A program made the position numbers and the translations under genes. 64,000 nt of DNA from Rhizomys pruinosus (taxonomy: Eukaryota; Chordata; Mammalia; Rodentia; Spalacidae), in assembly GCA_009823505.1 (NCBI GenBank), contig VZQC01010587.1:158792-222791 (forward strand). Direction: 5' to 3'. The notes beneath the pieces were generated by a model. That model made no database searches. It had not been told where the DNA came from and was given only the letters and a program-made list of their open reading frames with translations. Below, piece after piece: positions 45,992-56,536 of the stretch (within the stretch, counting starts at the first letter, position 1; each line of letters starts with the position of its first letter).

Positions 45992-48286
45992 TACCAACAA
46001 CCCAGATATAAATATTTCTCATGGAGAGGGATGCATAGTAAAAGAACAACAACAGAAAGACTGCATCAGAAAATGGACTGAAATGGTGAATTGGGAAGGG
46101 GGGATGGGTGGGAGAGGGACACGGATGTATATTCAATCAAGGCATATTTAATTGATGTGAGTTCAGCAAGTACTCAGTTTCACCTAGACACTGTCTACAG
46201 GATACATGGTGTTTTAGGACTTAGTAAAAGTAAATATGTGTATATTAAACAACATTGGTTTACAGACTCTGATAAAAACGGTAATGCATCTGAGTTAAAT
46301 GTAGATATAATTTGCTGTTGTCCACATTTGTTTTACACAAAATCTCTAGAGCAATAACTTTGGGATTGGCACATACAAATGTTCTCTATAATTTCTCTGT
46401 TGTACAGTATCACCTTGTAGCATTCTCTTTAAGATGATTTAAAGCAAAAATTAAGTTTGCTTCCCAAGTTAATCATATATAGTCACCCAAAACAGCATGG
46501 GTGAATTTGATGAAATCTGTGCCTTGATTCCACCCTATAGTTATGTATAATACAACTGTCTTCTGGAGACTCATGGGTTAAAAAAAAAAGGGGGGGGGCG
46601 GTACAGACAGACATGAAACCTTCTAGTCAAAAACCTTGCAATTCAAATCTTAAAACTAACTATGGGAAAAGATTTGTTTGTTCCAACAGGACAAAATGTC
46701 ACCAACTTAACGGCTGAGAAAGAAAAGATACAGCTTTGCATTGAGTAGGATGTACCAAAAAGTGGCAACTGAAAGGTTGACCCGTCTGAACACTGAAAGG
46801 AAGAAAAGCCTCAGATTGCCATAAACATCGAACCCTTCTGTGGATCCTACATGTAACAACTATCTATAATGAGTCCTAATGAAACTTATACCTTCTAGGT
46901 GCAACAAAGGTTTTGATATGACTTTCTTGCCTCCCCCCCCATAGAACAAGGAGAAATATGACGATGATGATGTCATTTTCCAACTGTAAATTGGAGACAA
47001 CTATTATAGAGGTAATCTCTTATAAAACCGGTAAAAATGCCTTCTTTAATTGACTAATAGACATAAGAACTGTGAAAAGGATTATACTCTGTTCAGAACC
47101 AAATATAATACTAAAGTCCTTGGGCTATGCACTTAGGCAAAGTATATTAATGCAGGAGCTCTGACATCAGCAATGGATTGTTCTACCAGGGGGATGTTGG
47201 CCAGGGGATCCAAGGCCCCACAAAAGGTAAGGGCTCCTTGCCCCTAAGTTGGGATACCTGCAGGAGGAGAGGCGATAAGACCCTGCTGCCGAAGACCTGA
47301 CGTTAACATGGGAGGGATGTATTGAGACCGCACATGCAAGGGTACAGATGGCCTCTGGAATGCCAGAGAGTGTTCCCAAAGGCCACTAAACCAATAAAGC
47401 AAATACGGGTCTCCCTGAGTCAAGCAAGACTCCACCATCAGCACCAGCTACACTTCACCTGCCTGGAAATACTGTGCAGCAGAGGCAGCCATGTGCCTGT
47501 ATATCCCAAATCTAATTGGCTGTTGGCTCTCTCCTTGGAGGAATAACCCATGGCTGATGCCACAAGCCTACATCCTCTACAGGTTAGGAGATGTCATAAG
47601 CCACAGTAAGACCCTGTTATATTTATCAGGGGGTAAAAATGTAATTCATGAATTAACATATCATCCAAACATATGTGTCTATGCCAAAGTAACCTACCAT
47701 AACTATTAGTGCTGCTTAAATACCTATATATCTAATTGCTTGTGCTTCATTAGTAGGATCGAAAGGTTACTCCTGAACAAACTGTCAGCCCATGAAAGGA
47801 AACAGCCAGAATTGACCAGAATCCAAGTCAACAGCTCCAGAGAGAGAGGACAGTTTTACTTCTCATCCACCTGTGCCCCTTTTCTAAGCCTAGGGAACAA
47901 TCTGCGGAAGAGGGGGCGTGGTAGAATGTAAAGGCTGCGATTGGGGTGAATGGTGAAACTACAGCGATGTAGTCTGGACACTCATTTGATCAACTTGATT
48001 GAACAAACAACCTGTCAACCTCCACTGAATGGTGGGACTGTGGGGGTTTGGGCACAACAGTCTGTAGATTGGTTTTGCACGAAGGATGCTTATACTCATG
48101 GATTATCACGTATAGCTAAAAAATGAAAAAAAAAAAAAACCTGAAAGATGCAGGACAGTTATGGCAGAATACATGATCTGGGATGGGGTGGGGGTGGGGG
48201 GGAAGGGAAAGGGAAATATGCCTGATCTGAATTGGAAAATGATGTATAAAATGCACAAACCATCAATAAAAATTAAATTAAAAAAA
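45992..48286 (+). other. unusually long L1 3' UTR
   Basis: About 2.3 kb from the ORF2 stop to the A tail. The first ~110 bases and the last ~120 bases match the 3' UTR of the truncated L1 at 33780-34090, but about 2 kb in the middle has no counterpart there. G-rich polypurine tracts occur at about 46093-46125 and 48181-48216. The middle contains a block like the Lx 3' UTR (CTGCGGAAGAGGGGGCGTGG at about 47901-47920), suggesting genuine L1 sequence rather than host DNA. Short open frames inside show no domain. Confidence 0.8.
48181..48216 (+). other. G-rich tract, possible quadruplex, in L1 3' UTR
   Basis: Runs of four to seven Gs separated by one or two bases, then GGGAAAGGG. A G-rich polypurine tract is a conserved L1 3' UTR feature. 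Confidence 0.7.
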
Positions 48287-48302
48287 AAAGTTTCCAATGC
48301 TG
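48287..48302 (+). repeat. 3' target-site duplication of the full-length L1
   Basis: AAAGTTTCCAATGCTG, identical to 40326-40341. Confidence 0.96.
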
Positions 48303-48734
48303 CATTTTAAGTGTTTTTCCCTTAAAATGTAAATCCATTCTTTGCTAAAGTAGTGAAGTCTGTTTCACAGAAAAAGATTTTGAGTGTTTTACAAACAATT
48401 ATGTGGATAGTAATTTGCTACATGTATATAACATGTAATGAGCAATTCAGAATAGTTACATTTCCATCTCCTTTGACATTTGAATTTTTGATTAACAAAT
48501 AATAGTTAGATATTTGTGAGGTACAATGTGATGTTTCAGTACATACTCATAATGTAGACTGATCAAATCAGGGTAATTAAGGTTCCCATTTTTTTGTTAA
48601 TTATTTTCTGTTCAGACTCTTATCATTCATAAAATATATGTTAGGTTATTTTGAACCAAGGTCATCCACTGTGCTGTAGAACCTACTGTCTGTATTATCC
48701 AACAGGTACTCTATTACACTTCCACTTTGTTGAA

Positions 48735-48940
48735 AAAATTAATTTGTTTTTACTTTTGTGTTTATGTAAGGGCACCCATGTGAGCAATGTTAGCAGAGGT
48801 CAACAGAGGACCTTGGATCTGCTGACCTGGAGTTGTGTATGGTTGTTACCTACTGTGTGAGTGCTGGGAACCAGACCTGGATCCTTCTGTGAGGCAGCCA
48901 GTGCTCCTAACCACTGAGCCACCTCTCCACCTCCCCTTAC
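48735..48940 (-). mobile_element. B2 SINE (diverged) in old L1
   Basis: T-rich tail, GACCTGGAGTTGTGTATGGT body and AACCACTGAGCCACCTCTCC head complement. Followed by CCCTTACCCTTACCC. Confidence 0.85.
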
Positions 48941-49084
48941 CCTTACCCTTTGGCAGCTACCCAGGAGAAAGACGATCCAGTATTTATTTGTCTTTCTGTG
49001 TCTGGCTTGTTTCACTAAATACAGTATCCTCTAATTCTGTCCATTTTACTACAAATGATAAGGTAGCATTTCTTTTCAAATTTT

Positions 49085-49160
49085 GTTCACTGTGAGAGAA
49101 TGAACCCAGAGTCTTGTATATACTAAGCATGCAATCTTTCATTGAGCTACACCCTCCCAT
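49085..49160 (-). mobile_element. ID-type SINE in old L1
   Basis: GAATGAACCCAGAGTCTTGT, ACTAAGCATGCAATC and CATTGAGCTACACCCTCCC form the complement of an ID head. Confidence 0.7.
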
Positions 49161-49656
49161 AACTTTTGGATACCATTTTTAATGGTTGAATGATATTCCA
49201 TTTTGTGTATTTTCTTCATGCGTTCATCAAATGAGTCAATCTTGATTCAGATCTTAGCTACTATGAATAGTATAGCAGTAAACATGGTTGTACAGGTATC
49301 TTTTTTCTCCTAATATTATTTGCCTGGAAATATGCCCCAAAGTAGTATAGCTGGACCATATGATAAATCCATTAGTTTATGAAGAAACATCCATACTGTT
49401 CTCCATAATGGCTAAACCAAGTAACAGTCCCATCAACAGTGTATAAAAGCTCCCTTTTCTCTGCATTCACATTAGCATGTGTTAGCTTTGTGTTCTTTAT
49501 CATAGCCATTCTAACTGTGATGAGACAAGAGCCCATTCTGGCTTTGCCTTATATTTCCCTGATGGCTAATGATGTTGAATTTTTTGGTAAAATATTTGCC
49601 CATTTGAATTTCTTCTTTTGAGAAGTATCCATCCATATAATTTGCCAATTCTCTTA

Positions 49657-49856
49657 AATTTTTTTAATTATGTGTACAGGTGTATAAGTTTGTGTACATG
49701 AGTTCAGTGCTTTAGGGGTCACATGAGGGTATCAGATTCCACCAGAACTGGAATTAGAGGTGACTGTGAGCTGCAAACATGGGTCCTGGGACCTAAATTC
49801 AGGTCCACTGCAAGAGTAGTGTGTGCTTTTATCCACTGAGCCATCTCTCCAGCCCC
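49657..49856 (-). mobile_element. B2 SINE in old L1
   Basis: T-rich tail at left, CACTGAGCCATCTCTCCAGC head complement at right, B2 body between. Confidence 0.9.
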
Positions 49857-50136
49857 TATTTACCAATTCCTAATTGTATTCTTGCTTGTTTACTCATTAC
49901 TTTTTGTTTTAACTCCTTATTTATTCTCGGTGTTAATTCTTTGTCAGGTGATGATTTACAAGAATATGTTGCATTCTGTGCATTGTCTTTGCCCTATGCT
50001 GATTGTCTCCTTTACTGTGCAGAAGCTTCTTGGTTTGATGCAATCCTACTTTACCTAACATAATGTACCCAGTTCCATCCACTTTGCTACAAATAATAGG
50101 AAAATTTTGCTATTTAATTTTATTTTTATGAATTTG

Positions 50137-50202
50137 TCTATTTTGGTGCTGGAGACTGAACCATGGACTTTACATGCGAAGCACACTTCTAATGAGCTAG
50201 AA
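50137..50202 (-). mobile_element. ID-type SINE fragment in old L1
   Basis: GGTGCTGGAGACTGAACCAT and CATGCGAAGCACACTTC then ATGAGCTAG, a diverged ID head complement. Confidence 0.55.
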
Positions 50203-50562
50203 AAAGTTATTTTTGCCTGTGCTTAGGAGTCTAATTTTTTTCCAAATAATTGTTTATATCAGAGTCTTAAAGTATTTCTACCCATGTTTACTTCTAACTC
50301 TTTCATAAATTCAGATCTTACATTAATGCATTCATTTGCGTTGAATTGATTTTTTTATAGGCTGATAGAGGGAGTGCCTCAATCTGCATGTGAATATCCA
50401 ATTTGTACAGGACCATTTATTGCAGTGCTGTCCTTTCTCCAATGTATATTTTTGGTACCTTTGTGGCCACTCAGTTGGCTGTAAATGCATGGAGCTATTT
50501 CTGGCCACTCTTTTATGGGTACTTTTATTTGTGAGCATTTGGTGGATGAGAGGAATGATTCT

Positions 50563-50628
50563 TCGTGTGTGTGTGTGCGTGTGTGTGTGTGTGTGTGTAT
50601 GTGTGTGTGCATGTGTGTGCGTGTGTGA
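50563..50628 (+). repeat. (GT)n microsatellite
   Basis: GT run with a few GC/AT interruptions. It accounts for the Cys-Val and Thr-His repeat frames. Confidence 0.95.
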
Positions 50629-50939
50629 ATCATGGAGAAGGCTGGATTTCAGATTTTGTTTTTGTGGTAGAAAGGAGAGAGATAACATGTTGAACAATAG
50701 ACAGCTCATTAATTGAACCAATGTAACAAAAGCAGTAAAGTCGCCTGTGACTTGGAAAAATTTAAATTCCTCTTTGTTGCTCCTTGTAGCAACCTTTACA
50801 TGGCAAGGTAGAACCTTAAATGTGTCCTGCCACCTCAGGTGCTCTTTTACAACAGGATTTGTTACATTTACAGCAAGGTAAAATCCTCAATGTAACTTGC
50901 CACCTCACAAGCTCTTTTACAACAGGATTTGTTATATTT

Positions 50940-51415
50940 CCACCCAGAAATATAGTCTGGGTGGAAGGGGCAGAGAAAGAAAGAAAGAAGGGGACAGAAG
51001 ATGGGGAGGATTGCTGTGAGTGCTGTCTTCTGGTGGTTGTACTTATGAACTCACCACAGCTGTGGTTGCCTGCAGTAGATCAAGACAATCAACATTCCCG
51101 CATGGATGGAGGGACTCCTGAGCTCCCCATCCACCAGAGGAGCTGTAGCAGTTAATGTCTGCTGGGGAGGGGTGTCACTTTTCTTCACTAATACAGTTGC
51201 TGTTACTCCCCTATACTCTGGTAAATAATCTCACACTCATGTTAAACTCAGTGGGTGTTTAAACAACAACAAACACCAAGCTCAAATGACCTGAAAGTAG
51301 GAGAAGGATTTGTTCTTAAGTAAAAGAGATCCAGGGGGGAGAGGGAGAGGGATGATTAAAATATACCACATACGTGCATGAAATTGTTGGGGAATAAATA
51401 AAATACTTTAAAAAA
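50940..51415 (+). mobile_element. Lx-type L1 3' UTR fragment
   Basis: GAGTGCTGTCTTCTGGTGGT, AACTCACCACAGCTGTGGTT, AGGAGCTGTAGCAGTTAATG then a purine-rich tract and GGGGAATAAATAAAATAC end. Homologous to 38385-38670 and 55430-55975. Confidence 0.8.
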
Positions 51416-51432
51416 AGGAGTATGTCCAACAA

Positions 51433-51570
51433 ACTGGTTCAGTTGGTAAATACATTTGCTCCCAAGCTTGAGTTTGATCCTTGGACCCGAGAGGACTCCC
51501 ATAAGCTGTGCTCTGACCTCCACATGTGTATGTACACACATACACACAAAATAGGTCAATGAATAAATAC
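51433..51570 (+). mobile_element. B3/B2-related SINE (short)
   Basis: GGTTCAGTTGGTAAATACAT head, TTGAGTTTGATCC B box region, TGTGCTCTGACCTCCACATG, then CA repeat and AATGAATAAATAC tail. Confidence 0.7.
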
Positions 51571-51869
51571 TGTACTGACAGGCCATCTTCTATGTGTGCG
51601 TTTAAATCCCTGACCCAAAAGACAAAGCCAAGTGAAAGAATAAATAATTACCTTTGTTTTAAGTTTCTAAGTTTTGGAATAATTTGTTATGCCTAGTTTT
51701 GAGGAAGAAAAGTTGGTGAAGAATTTTGGACTGGTTCTGAGGTTTTATGAATCAGATAATAACTGTTTTCATGGCATTTGTTAGATCTGAAGAACAATGT
51801 TCAAGAGTTCTGTTACCTGAAAGACAAAGGCAGGGGAGGTGTGGAAGTGGTTCATTTCTCAGAATGAAA
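51571..51869. other. non-coding interval, nothing recognised
   Basis: Short stretch between SINE and L1 remnants, no gene signal. Confidence 0.4.
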
Positions 51870-52105
51870 GCAGTAAAGGATAAAACCAGAGACACATCTC
51901 TAGCCATAAACAAAAATCAATTCAAAATGGATCAAAGACTTAAGACACTAAAGTTTGAAACTGTTGTAGGAAAACATAAATAAACACTTCAAAATAAGAC
52001 ACAAAGTCTTTTGGAAAGGTCTCTTAATAGCTCAGGAAATAGAACCAGGAATTGACAAATGGGATTGCATGAAATTAAAAGCTTCTGCCCAACAACAACA
52101 ATAAT
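51870..52105 (+). pseudogene. old L1 ORF2 fragment
   Basis: Reads as degraded ORF2: KINKNQFKMDQRLKTLKFETV-like residues from about 51910, then GTC/GNRTRN*QMGLHEIKSF-like text near 52045 corresponding to the intact [15 protein letters not shown] region. Stops and frameshifts throughout. Confidence 0.7.
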
Positions 52106-52250
52106 AATAATAACCAGTAGTCTTACTCGGTCGTGAACCCTGTGTGCTACACAACCAAATTCCTAGGCAAGATGTGCCCACCATTGCAAATCACAAATCT
52201 GCTGTGGGATAACAAACTACCTTTGCTTGGCTTTGAGGTCTCTTCTATAG

Positions 52251-52255
52251 GAGGG
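52251..52255 (+). repeat. candidate 5-bp duplication of the MaLR element
   Basis: GAGGG, repeated at 54627-54631. ERVL-MaLR elements usually duplicate 5 bp; five bases can match by chance. Confidence 0.5.
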
Positions 52256-52609
52256 TGTATTAATCACTCTTCTGTTGCTGTGATAAAACCAACTTGACAA
52301 AGGGAACTTATAAAAGGAAGAGTTTATTTGAGCTTACTATTGATTGATGGTTCAACGGAATTAAGAGTCCATTGTGGTGGGGAGGCACAGTGGCAGGAGG
52401 TGGAGCAGAAAGTGGAAGTTCATGTCTTCAAGCAGGCACAGAAAGCAGAGAGAATGACTGGAGACTAGCAAGGCATTTTGAACTCTATAAGCCCACCCCC
52501 TCCAGCATGGCCATGCCTTTTAAGACTTCCCAAAACAGTGATATCAACTGGGGACAAAATATCTGAGTACTTGAAGCCTATGGGGGACATTCTCATTCAA
52601 ACCACTACA
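52256..52609 (-). mobile_element. MaLR LTR, MT-like (3' LTR of antisense element)
   Basis: Read in reverse it starts TGTAGTGGTTTGAATGAGAA, continues with CCCCCATAGGC, has AATAAAC near its end and closes ...GTGATTAATACA, so TG...CA ends are intact. It is typical of the MT type of rodent MaLR LTR and abuts the polypurine end of the internal region. Confidence 0.8.
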
Positions 52610-54233
52610 TTCTACTCCCTGGCCCCCATAGGCTCATGACCATATAAAATGCAAAATGCATTTAGTCCAACCTTAAAAGTCCCCATAGTCTTTACCAGTC
52701 TCAATACTATACAAAAGTGTACAGTCCAAAATCTCTTCTGAGACCCAGGCCAATCTCTTAACTGTAAGCTCCCATAAAATCAAAAGACAAATTACATTCT
52801 CTCAACATAGAGAGGAACCAAATACACATTCCCATTCCAAAAGGAAGGATTAGAGGCACAGTAAGGAAATATAGGACCAAAACAAGCCAAAAACCAGCAG
52901 GGCAAACACCAAGTCCAGTAGCTCCATGTGCGACTTCAGGGACTTTACTTTCAAAGGGCTTAGATGGCTCAGGTTTTCCAGCTTTTTGTGCAACATACAT
53001 CTCTTCCTTAAGCTGGTACCACTCCCTGTATGCAGCTCTCCGTGGCAAGTATCTCATAGCTCTGGCATCTCAAATGTCTTCTTGGAGTCTCCTTTGCCAA
53101 CAAGGCTTCGCCTTCATAGTTTAATGCAATAGCCTATCAGGGCCTTCTTTATGCAGGGATGTCCCCGCTGCTGCACTCTGTCTGGCCTCAGTGGCTCTCT
53201 GAATCCACAGAGGAAGAACTGATGACCCCTCCCTTCACTCTTGCACCCTTCATGCCTCTAAAGCCAGCACCATGTGAATGAAACTGCTGAGTTTGCTGCA
53301 AGTTTGGGATGGACCCTGGCTTACTTCAACCACATTCACAGCTTTTCTCTTGTTGGAGAAGAAAACCCCTTCAGTTTTGTTTTTTTTTTCCTTTCAAAAG
53401 TTGGAGGCGGGGCTAGAGAGATGACTCAGCAGTTAAGAGTGCCAACTGTTCTTGCAGAGAACCTGAGTTTGATTCCCAGCACCCACATGGCGGCTAAGAA
53501 CCATCTTTAAACTGGCTGTGGTGGTGCACACCTTTAATCCCAGCACTCGGGAGGAAGAGCCAGGTGGATCTCTGTGAATTCAAGGCCAGCTGGGGCTGCA
53601 GGGAGACCCTGTCAAAAGTTGGAAAAAAACCAAAAAAAAACAAAAGTTGGAGGCTTAGCTGGGTGTTGTCTTGCCCTGAAGGTACTCTTCCCATTGTTTA
53701 CTTGTAAATCTCAAGGACTCTCCTTAATCACTTTAATCTCCTTATCAAGGGGATCCTCTTCTTCAGCACATGCCTTGGCCCCAACATTAATCTTCCTAAG
53801 TGCACTTTTCCAATTTAAACTGTACATTCCGCATTTCTTTCTGTCCCATTTGTTCTTTTTCACTGTAAATCTGTATAATATTAACCATTAACAGTCACAC
53901 CACCATTTCTATATTAGGCTGTCTTAAAAGATCCTCCACCAAAGAAATTAGTCCATTGCTTTTCAAATTAGCTTCAGGCAAGCATTGTAGGCAAACTCCA
54001 GCCAGACTCTTTGCCAAAATATCCCAATTGCTATTTAAGTCCTTATTTTCCTCTGGAACTATATTTTTTCTCAGCATTTTTTCTTCCAGGCTCCTACTAG
54101 AATGCCCTATTAAGCTCTCCTTACAGCAGCCAACAGCTTTTCTAGCCCAAAGTTCCAAGTCTTCCACATTTCTCCAAACATACACATGGTCAGGTTCTTC
54201 CTAACCAAAGGCCCACTCTCTGGTACTGATTTC
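52610..54233 (-). mobile_element. MaLR internal region, non-coding, antisense
   Basis: Non-autonomous ERVL-MaLR internal sequence. At the low-coordinate end, TCTACTCCCTGGCCCCCATA is the complement of the usual polypurine segment. In the middle, CATTCCCATTCCAAAAGG and AACCAGCAGGGCAAAC match the THE1/MST internal pattern. At the high end, the complement of GAAATCAGTACCAGAGAGTG follows the 5' LTR. No gag or pol frame exists; the 99-codon minus-strand frame (52758-53057) is not retroviral coding sequence as far as I can tell. A composite SINE sits at 53409-53640. Confidence 0.8.
53409..53640 (+). mobile_element. composite SINE: B2 5' half fused to B1
   Basis: 53409-53510 is the B2 head and first half (GGGGCTAGAGAGATGACTCA to CCATCTTTAA). 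At 53511 it changes directly to a B1 start (ACTGGCTGTGGTGGTGCACA) that runs to GAGACCCTGTC at 53611, then an A-rich tail. B1 lacks about 30 bases between two CAGC repeats. CAAAAGTTGGAGGC flanks the whole unit (53395-53408 and 53641-53654), so it inserted as one piece. A third partial copy (CAAAAGTTGGA) lies at 53613-53623. The same junction occurs at 62016/62017. Confidence 0.9.
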
Positions 54234-54626
54234 TGTTCTAGTTTGCTTTTTCATTGCTGTGACAAAACACTCTGACCAACTTGGGGAGGGAAGGGGTTTA
54301 TTCACCTTACATCTTCTGGGTCACGGTTCATCACTCAGGGAGCCAAGGTAGGAACTCAGGGCAGGAACCTGGAAGCAGGGGCTGAGGCACAGGCTATGGA
54401 GGAATACTGCTTACTGGCTTGCTCCCCTAGCTAATGCTCAACTTGCCATCTTATACAACCTGCCCAGGGTGGTACCACTCACAATGGGCTGGGCCCTCCT
54501 ACATTGCTCAACAATCAAGACAATACTCCACAGATGTAGACACAGGCCAGTCCAATGGAGTCAATTCCCCAGTTGAAGCTCCCTCCACTCAGGTGTGTCA
54601 AGTTGACACTAAAGCTATCCAGCACA
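54234..54626 (-). mobile_element. MaLR-like LTR, ORR1-like (5' LTR position)
   Basis: Read in reverse it begins TGTGCTGGATAGCTTTAGTG, contains GTCAACTTGACAC, GGGCCCAGCCCATTGTGAG and GTGAATAAACCCC, and ends CAAACTAGAACA. TG...CA ends are intact. Its U3 does not resemble that of the LTR at 52256-52609, although both have similar AATAAAC and TTTTRTCACAGCAA 3' parts. Confidence 0.8.
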
Positions 54627-55429
54627 GAGGGAATTCATATCTGGTACAGTAAACTTGGTCAAAACCCTGTGGCTGGGTGGTTCCAGTGCTGAGCATGGAC
54701 TAAGTCCAAATGAATCCAGGATACAAATATTATAATACAATCTCATTTTATTAATAATAACCACTCACGTTAATTCTTTTTAAAATTTTTATTATTATTA
54801 AACTTTTTCCATAAGGCATACATCATTTCTCAATTGAATCTAGAGTCACTTCCCTTTCCATGCCCCCCACCCCACCCAAGTCCCTGCACTCTGCCATAGA
54901 TGCCACACAGGTTAATTCTATAATTCTAATTCTGTCCTGTCCTAACATATGTCCCCAAGGCTGCTCACCTACAAGGCATTCTCTTTGCCTCTTGGAAGTG
55001 ATGGGGAGGCATCTCACAGAGGTCCCCTGAGATCAAAGTCATTCTGCACTTCTGAGTTTAAGTACTTGGTAACCAGGTAGGTTTTTGAACTTGGTCCCAG
55101 GTGCTAATCTCAGGCTTGTGCCTAGGGATCCCCCTGCATAGCAGGTGGCTATCTTTCCTATCTGGGGTCATGCCTCCATCGGGGCAGGGGACCCAGCACT
55201 TTTATCAGGTTCTTGTGTCCATGCTACCTCTGGCCACTTAGTCAATTGAGTAAGGTCAGTCTTTGGGCTTTACCTAGCCCCTCTGTGGTCAGCCTAGTGC
55301 TAAGTGCTTATCTTTAAAGCAGCCCTGAGATGGAGCAGGCCTTTTGCTGAGCTAAGTTTAACATTCTCTAATTTCTTTAAGGTTACAGCATTTCATCCAC
55401 ACATTTACTAATGTTATTATGGTCCTTCC
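54627..55429. other. non-coding interval, possible unassigned rodent repeat
   Basis: The segment from about 54770 has a T-rich start (TTTTTATTATTATTAAAC) and C-rich blocks that feel repeat-like. It may be Lx/L1 3' UTR in reverse or an LTR. I cannot assign it. Confidence 0.35.
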
Positions 55430-55975
55430 AACCAGGCCCTGGTGGGGAAGTGACTGCTGCTGTTTTGCCAACTGGACATGTATGTTCTAAATATTTTTGT
55501 TTATGTCTATAGAGCAGCTGATATCAGATTTGATCAAAGACACTTCTTTTTTTCAGTGGACAGAGGTTACTTCAGAAACTCATAACTGGTCAAAGCACTA
55601 AGAATAACTGTTTCATCTATAAATGAGACATCTAAACCACTCCCATCAAGGCTCAGGAAACACTGTCAAAGAAGGATTTAGAAAGAATGTAAAAGCAGGA
55701 GGCAGGCGTGGAATATTGTGGAATGCTTTCTTCTAGGCAAGACATGGGCCTTACCCTCCTGAACTATCAGCAGTTGTGACCAAGACCTGCACATAATTGT
55801 GCCTCTCAACATTTTGTCAGCAAAGACGAAGGTGATCATGAGGCCCCATCCCTCCCTGAGGGTACAAATGCAATTAATGTTTGCTGAGAGTAGGAGAGAT
55901 ATTTTTTTCCAGTTGTATCACTGGTACTGGTAAAAATGCCCATTCACCTCCCCTCCCTGCTCTACCCTCCCTCAA
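55430..55975 (+). mobile_element. Lx-type L1 3' UTR fragment
   Basis: AACTGGACATGTATGTTC, GAGCAGCTGATATCAGATTT, CAGAAACTCATAACTGGTCA, CTCAGGAAACACTGTC and ATGAGGCCCCATCCCTCCCT in the order expected of the old rodent L1 3' UTR. Ends in the GAAA repeat. Confidence 0.8.
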
Positions 55976-55977
55976 AA

Positions 55978-56036
<59 letters not shown>
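55976..56036 (+). repeat. (GAAA)n microsatellite
   Basis: About 14 AAAG units, probably grown from the A-rich tail of the preceding L1. Confidence 0.95.
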
Positions 56037-56037
<1 letters not shown>

Positions 56038-56040
56038 GAG

Positions 56041-56530
56041 GGATGGGGAATACTTATATACCATTGATGAGAATGCAAGATTATGGAAATCAGTATGGAG
56101 GTTCCTTGAAATGCTAAAAGTAGAATTATCTATCATATGACTCAGTTGCACTGCTCTGGGGTATAAACATGAAAGTTCTAAGTCAACATGCTACAGAGAT
56201 GTTTTCAAGTCTATGGTTATTGTTATGTAAAATAATCAAGTTATAGAGCCAGCCTAGGTATCCATTGAGAAATTAATGTGTAAGGGAAATGTGGTGCATA
56301 CACACAATGGAGTGGAGTTCTTTTCAGCCATAAAGAATGAAATTATGTCCTTGCAATAAAATAGATTGACCAGAAGATCATATTAAATAAAATATGTCAG
56401 ACTCAGAAATAGAAAGATTCACCTGTTTACATTCTTTTGCGAATCCTAGATTTTATATAGACACACTTAAGACTGTGAAACTCATCACTACATAGCATGA
56501 ATACACAACAATAAAAATTATTTTAAAAAA
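56041..56530 (+). mobile_element. old L1 3' end
   Basis: GAATACTTATATACCATTGA TGAGAATGC, GAAATGTGGTGCATACACAC and AGTTCTTTTCAGCCATAAAG match terminal ORF2/3' UTR blocks, then ACAATAAAAATTATTTTAAA tail. Frames are broken. Confidence 0.75.
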
Positions 56531-56536
56531 CAAATT

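Larger units (their letters stand above)
40342..48286 (+). mobile_element. full-length L1 retrotransposon, both ORFs open
   Basis: A complete non-LTR retrotransposon of about 7.9 kb: GC-rich 5' UTR with tandem monomers, ORF1, a 43-base spacer, ORF2, a long 3' UTR with G-rich tract, AATAAA at 48265-48270 and a short A tail. It is flanked by identical target-site duplications. In this family ORF1p and ORF2p bind their own RNA in cis; ORF2p nicks DNA and copies the RNA at the nick. Unmutated duplications and two uninterrupted frames indicate a recent insertion that may still be competent; activity cannot be judged from sequence alone. The two other sizeable L1 copies in the window are 5'-truncated and broken. 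Confidence 0.97.
48400..50545 (-). mobile_element. old L1 (L1M-like), antisense, broken by SINEs
   Basis: Read in reverse, the order is ORF2 then 3' UTR. Around 50380-50500 TCCAATTTGTACAGGACCAT then TTATTGCAGTGCTGTCC is the complement of an ORF2 segment. Around 49150-49640 blocks such as GGTTGAATGATATTCC and CATACTGTTCTCCATAATGG are the complement of the ORF2 end, and 48510-48720 (GTGAGGTACAATGTGATG) is 3' UTR. Four younger SINEs interrupt it. No frame survives. Confidence 0.8.

Noticed and set aside
47167..47931. Several 60-75 codon frames in the L1 3' UTR
   Set aside because: Overlapping, both strands, no domain; typical of untranslated sequence.
48936..48956. CCCTTACCCTTACCC as interstitial telomere repeat
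   Set aside because: Only two imperfect units, and CCCTTA is not the vertebrate CCCTAA.
50332..50721. 129-codon minus-strand frame
   Set aside because: Made of old L1 sequence and a GT microsatellite (Thr-His repeats); no conserved protein.
52758..53057. 99-codon minus-strand frame with a hydrophobic stretch
   Set aside because: Lies inside non-coding MaLR internal sequence; no retroviral or host domain recognised.
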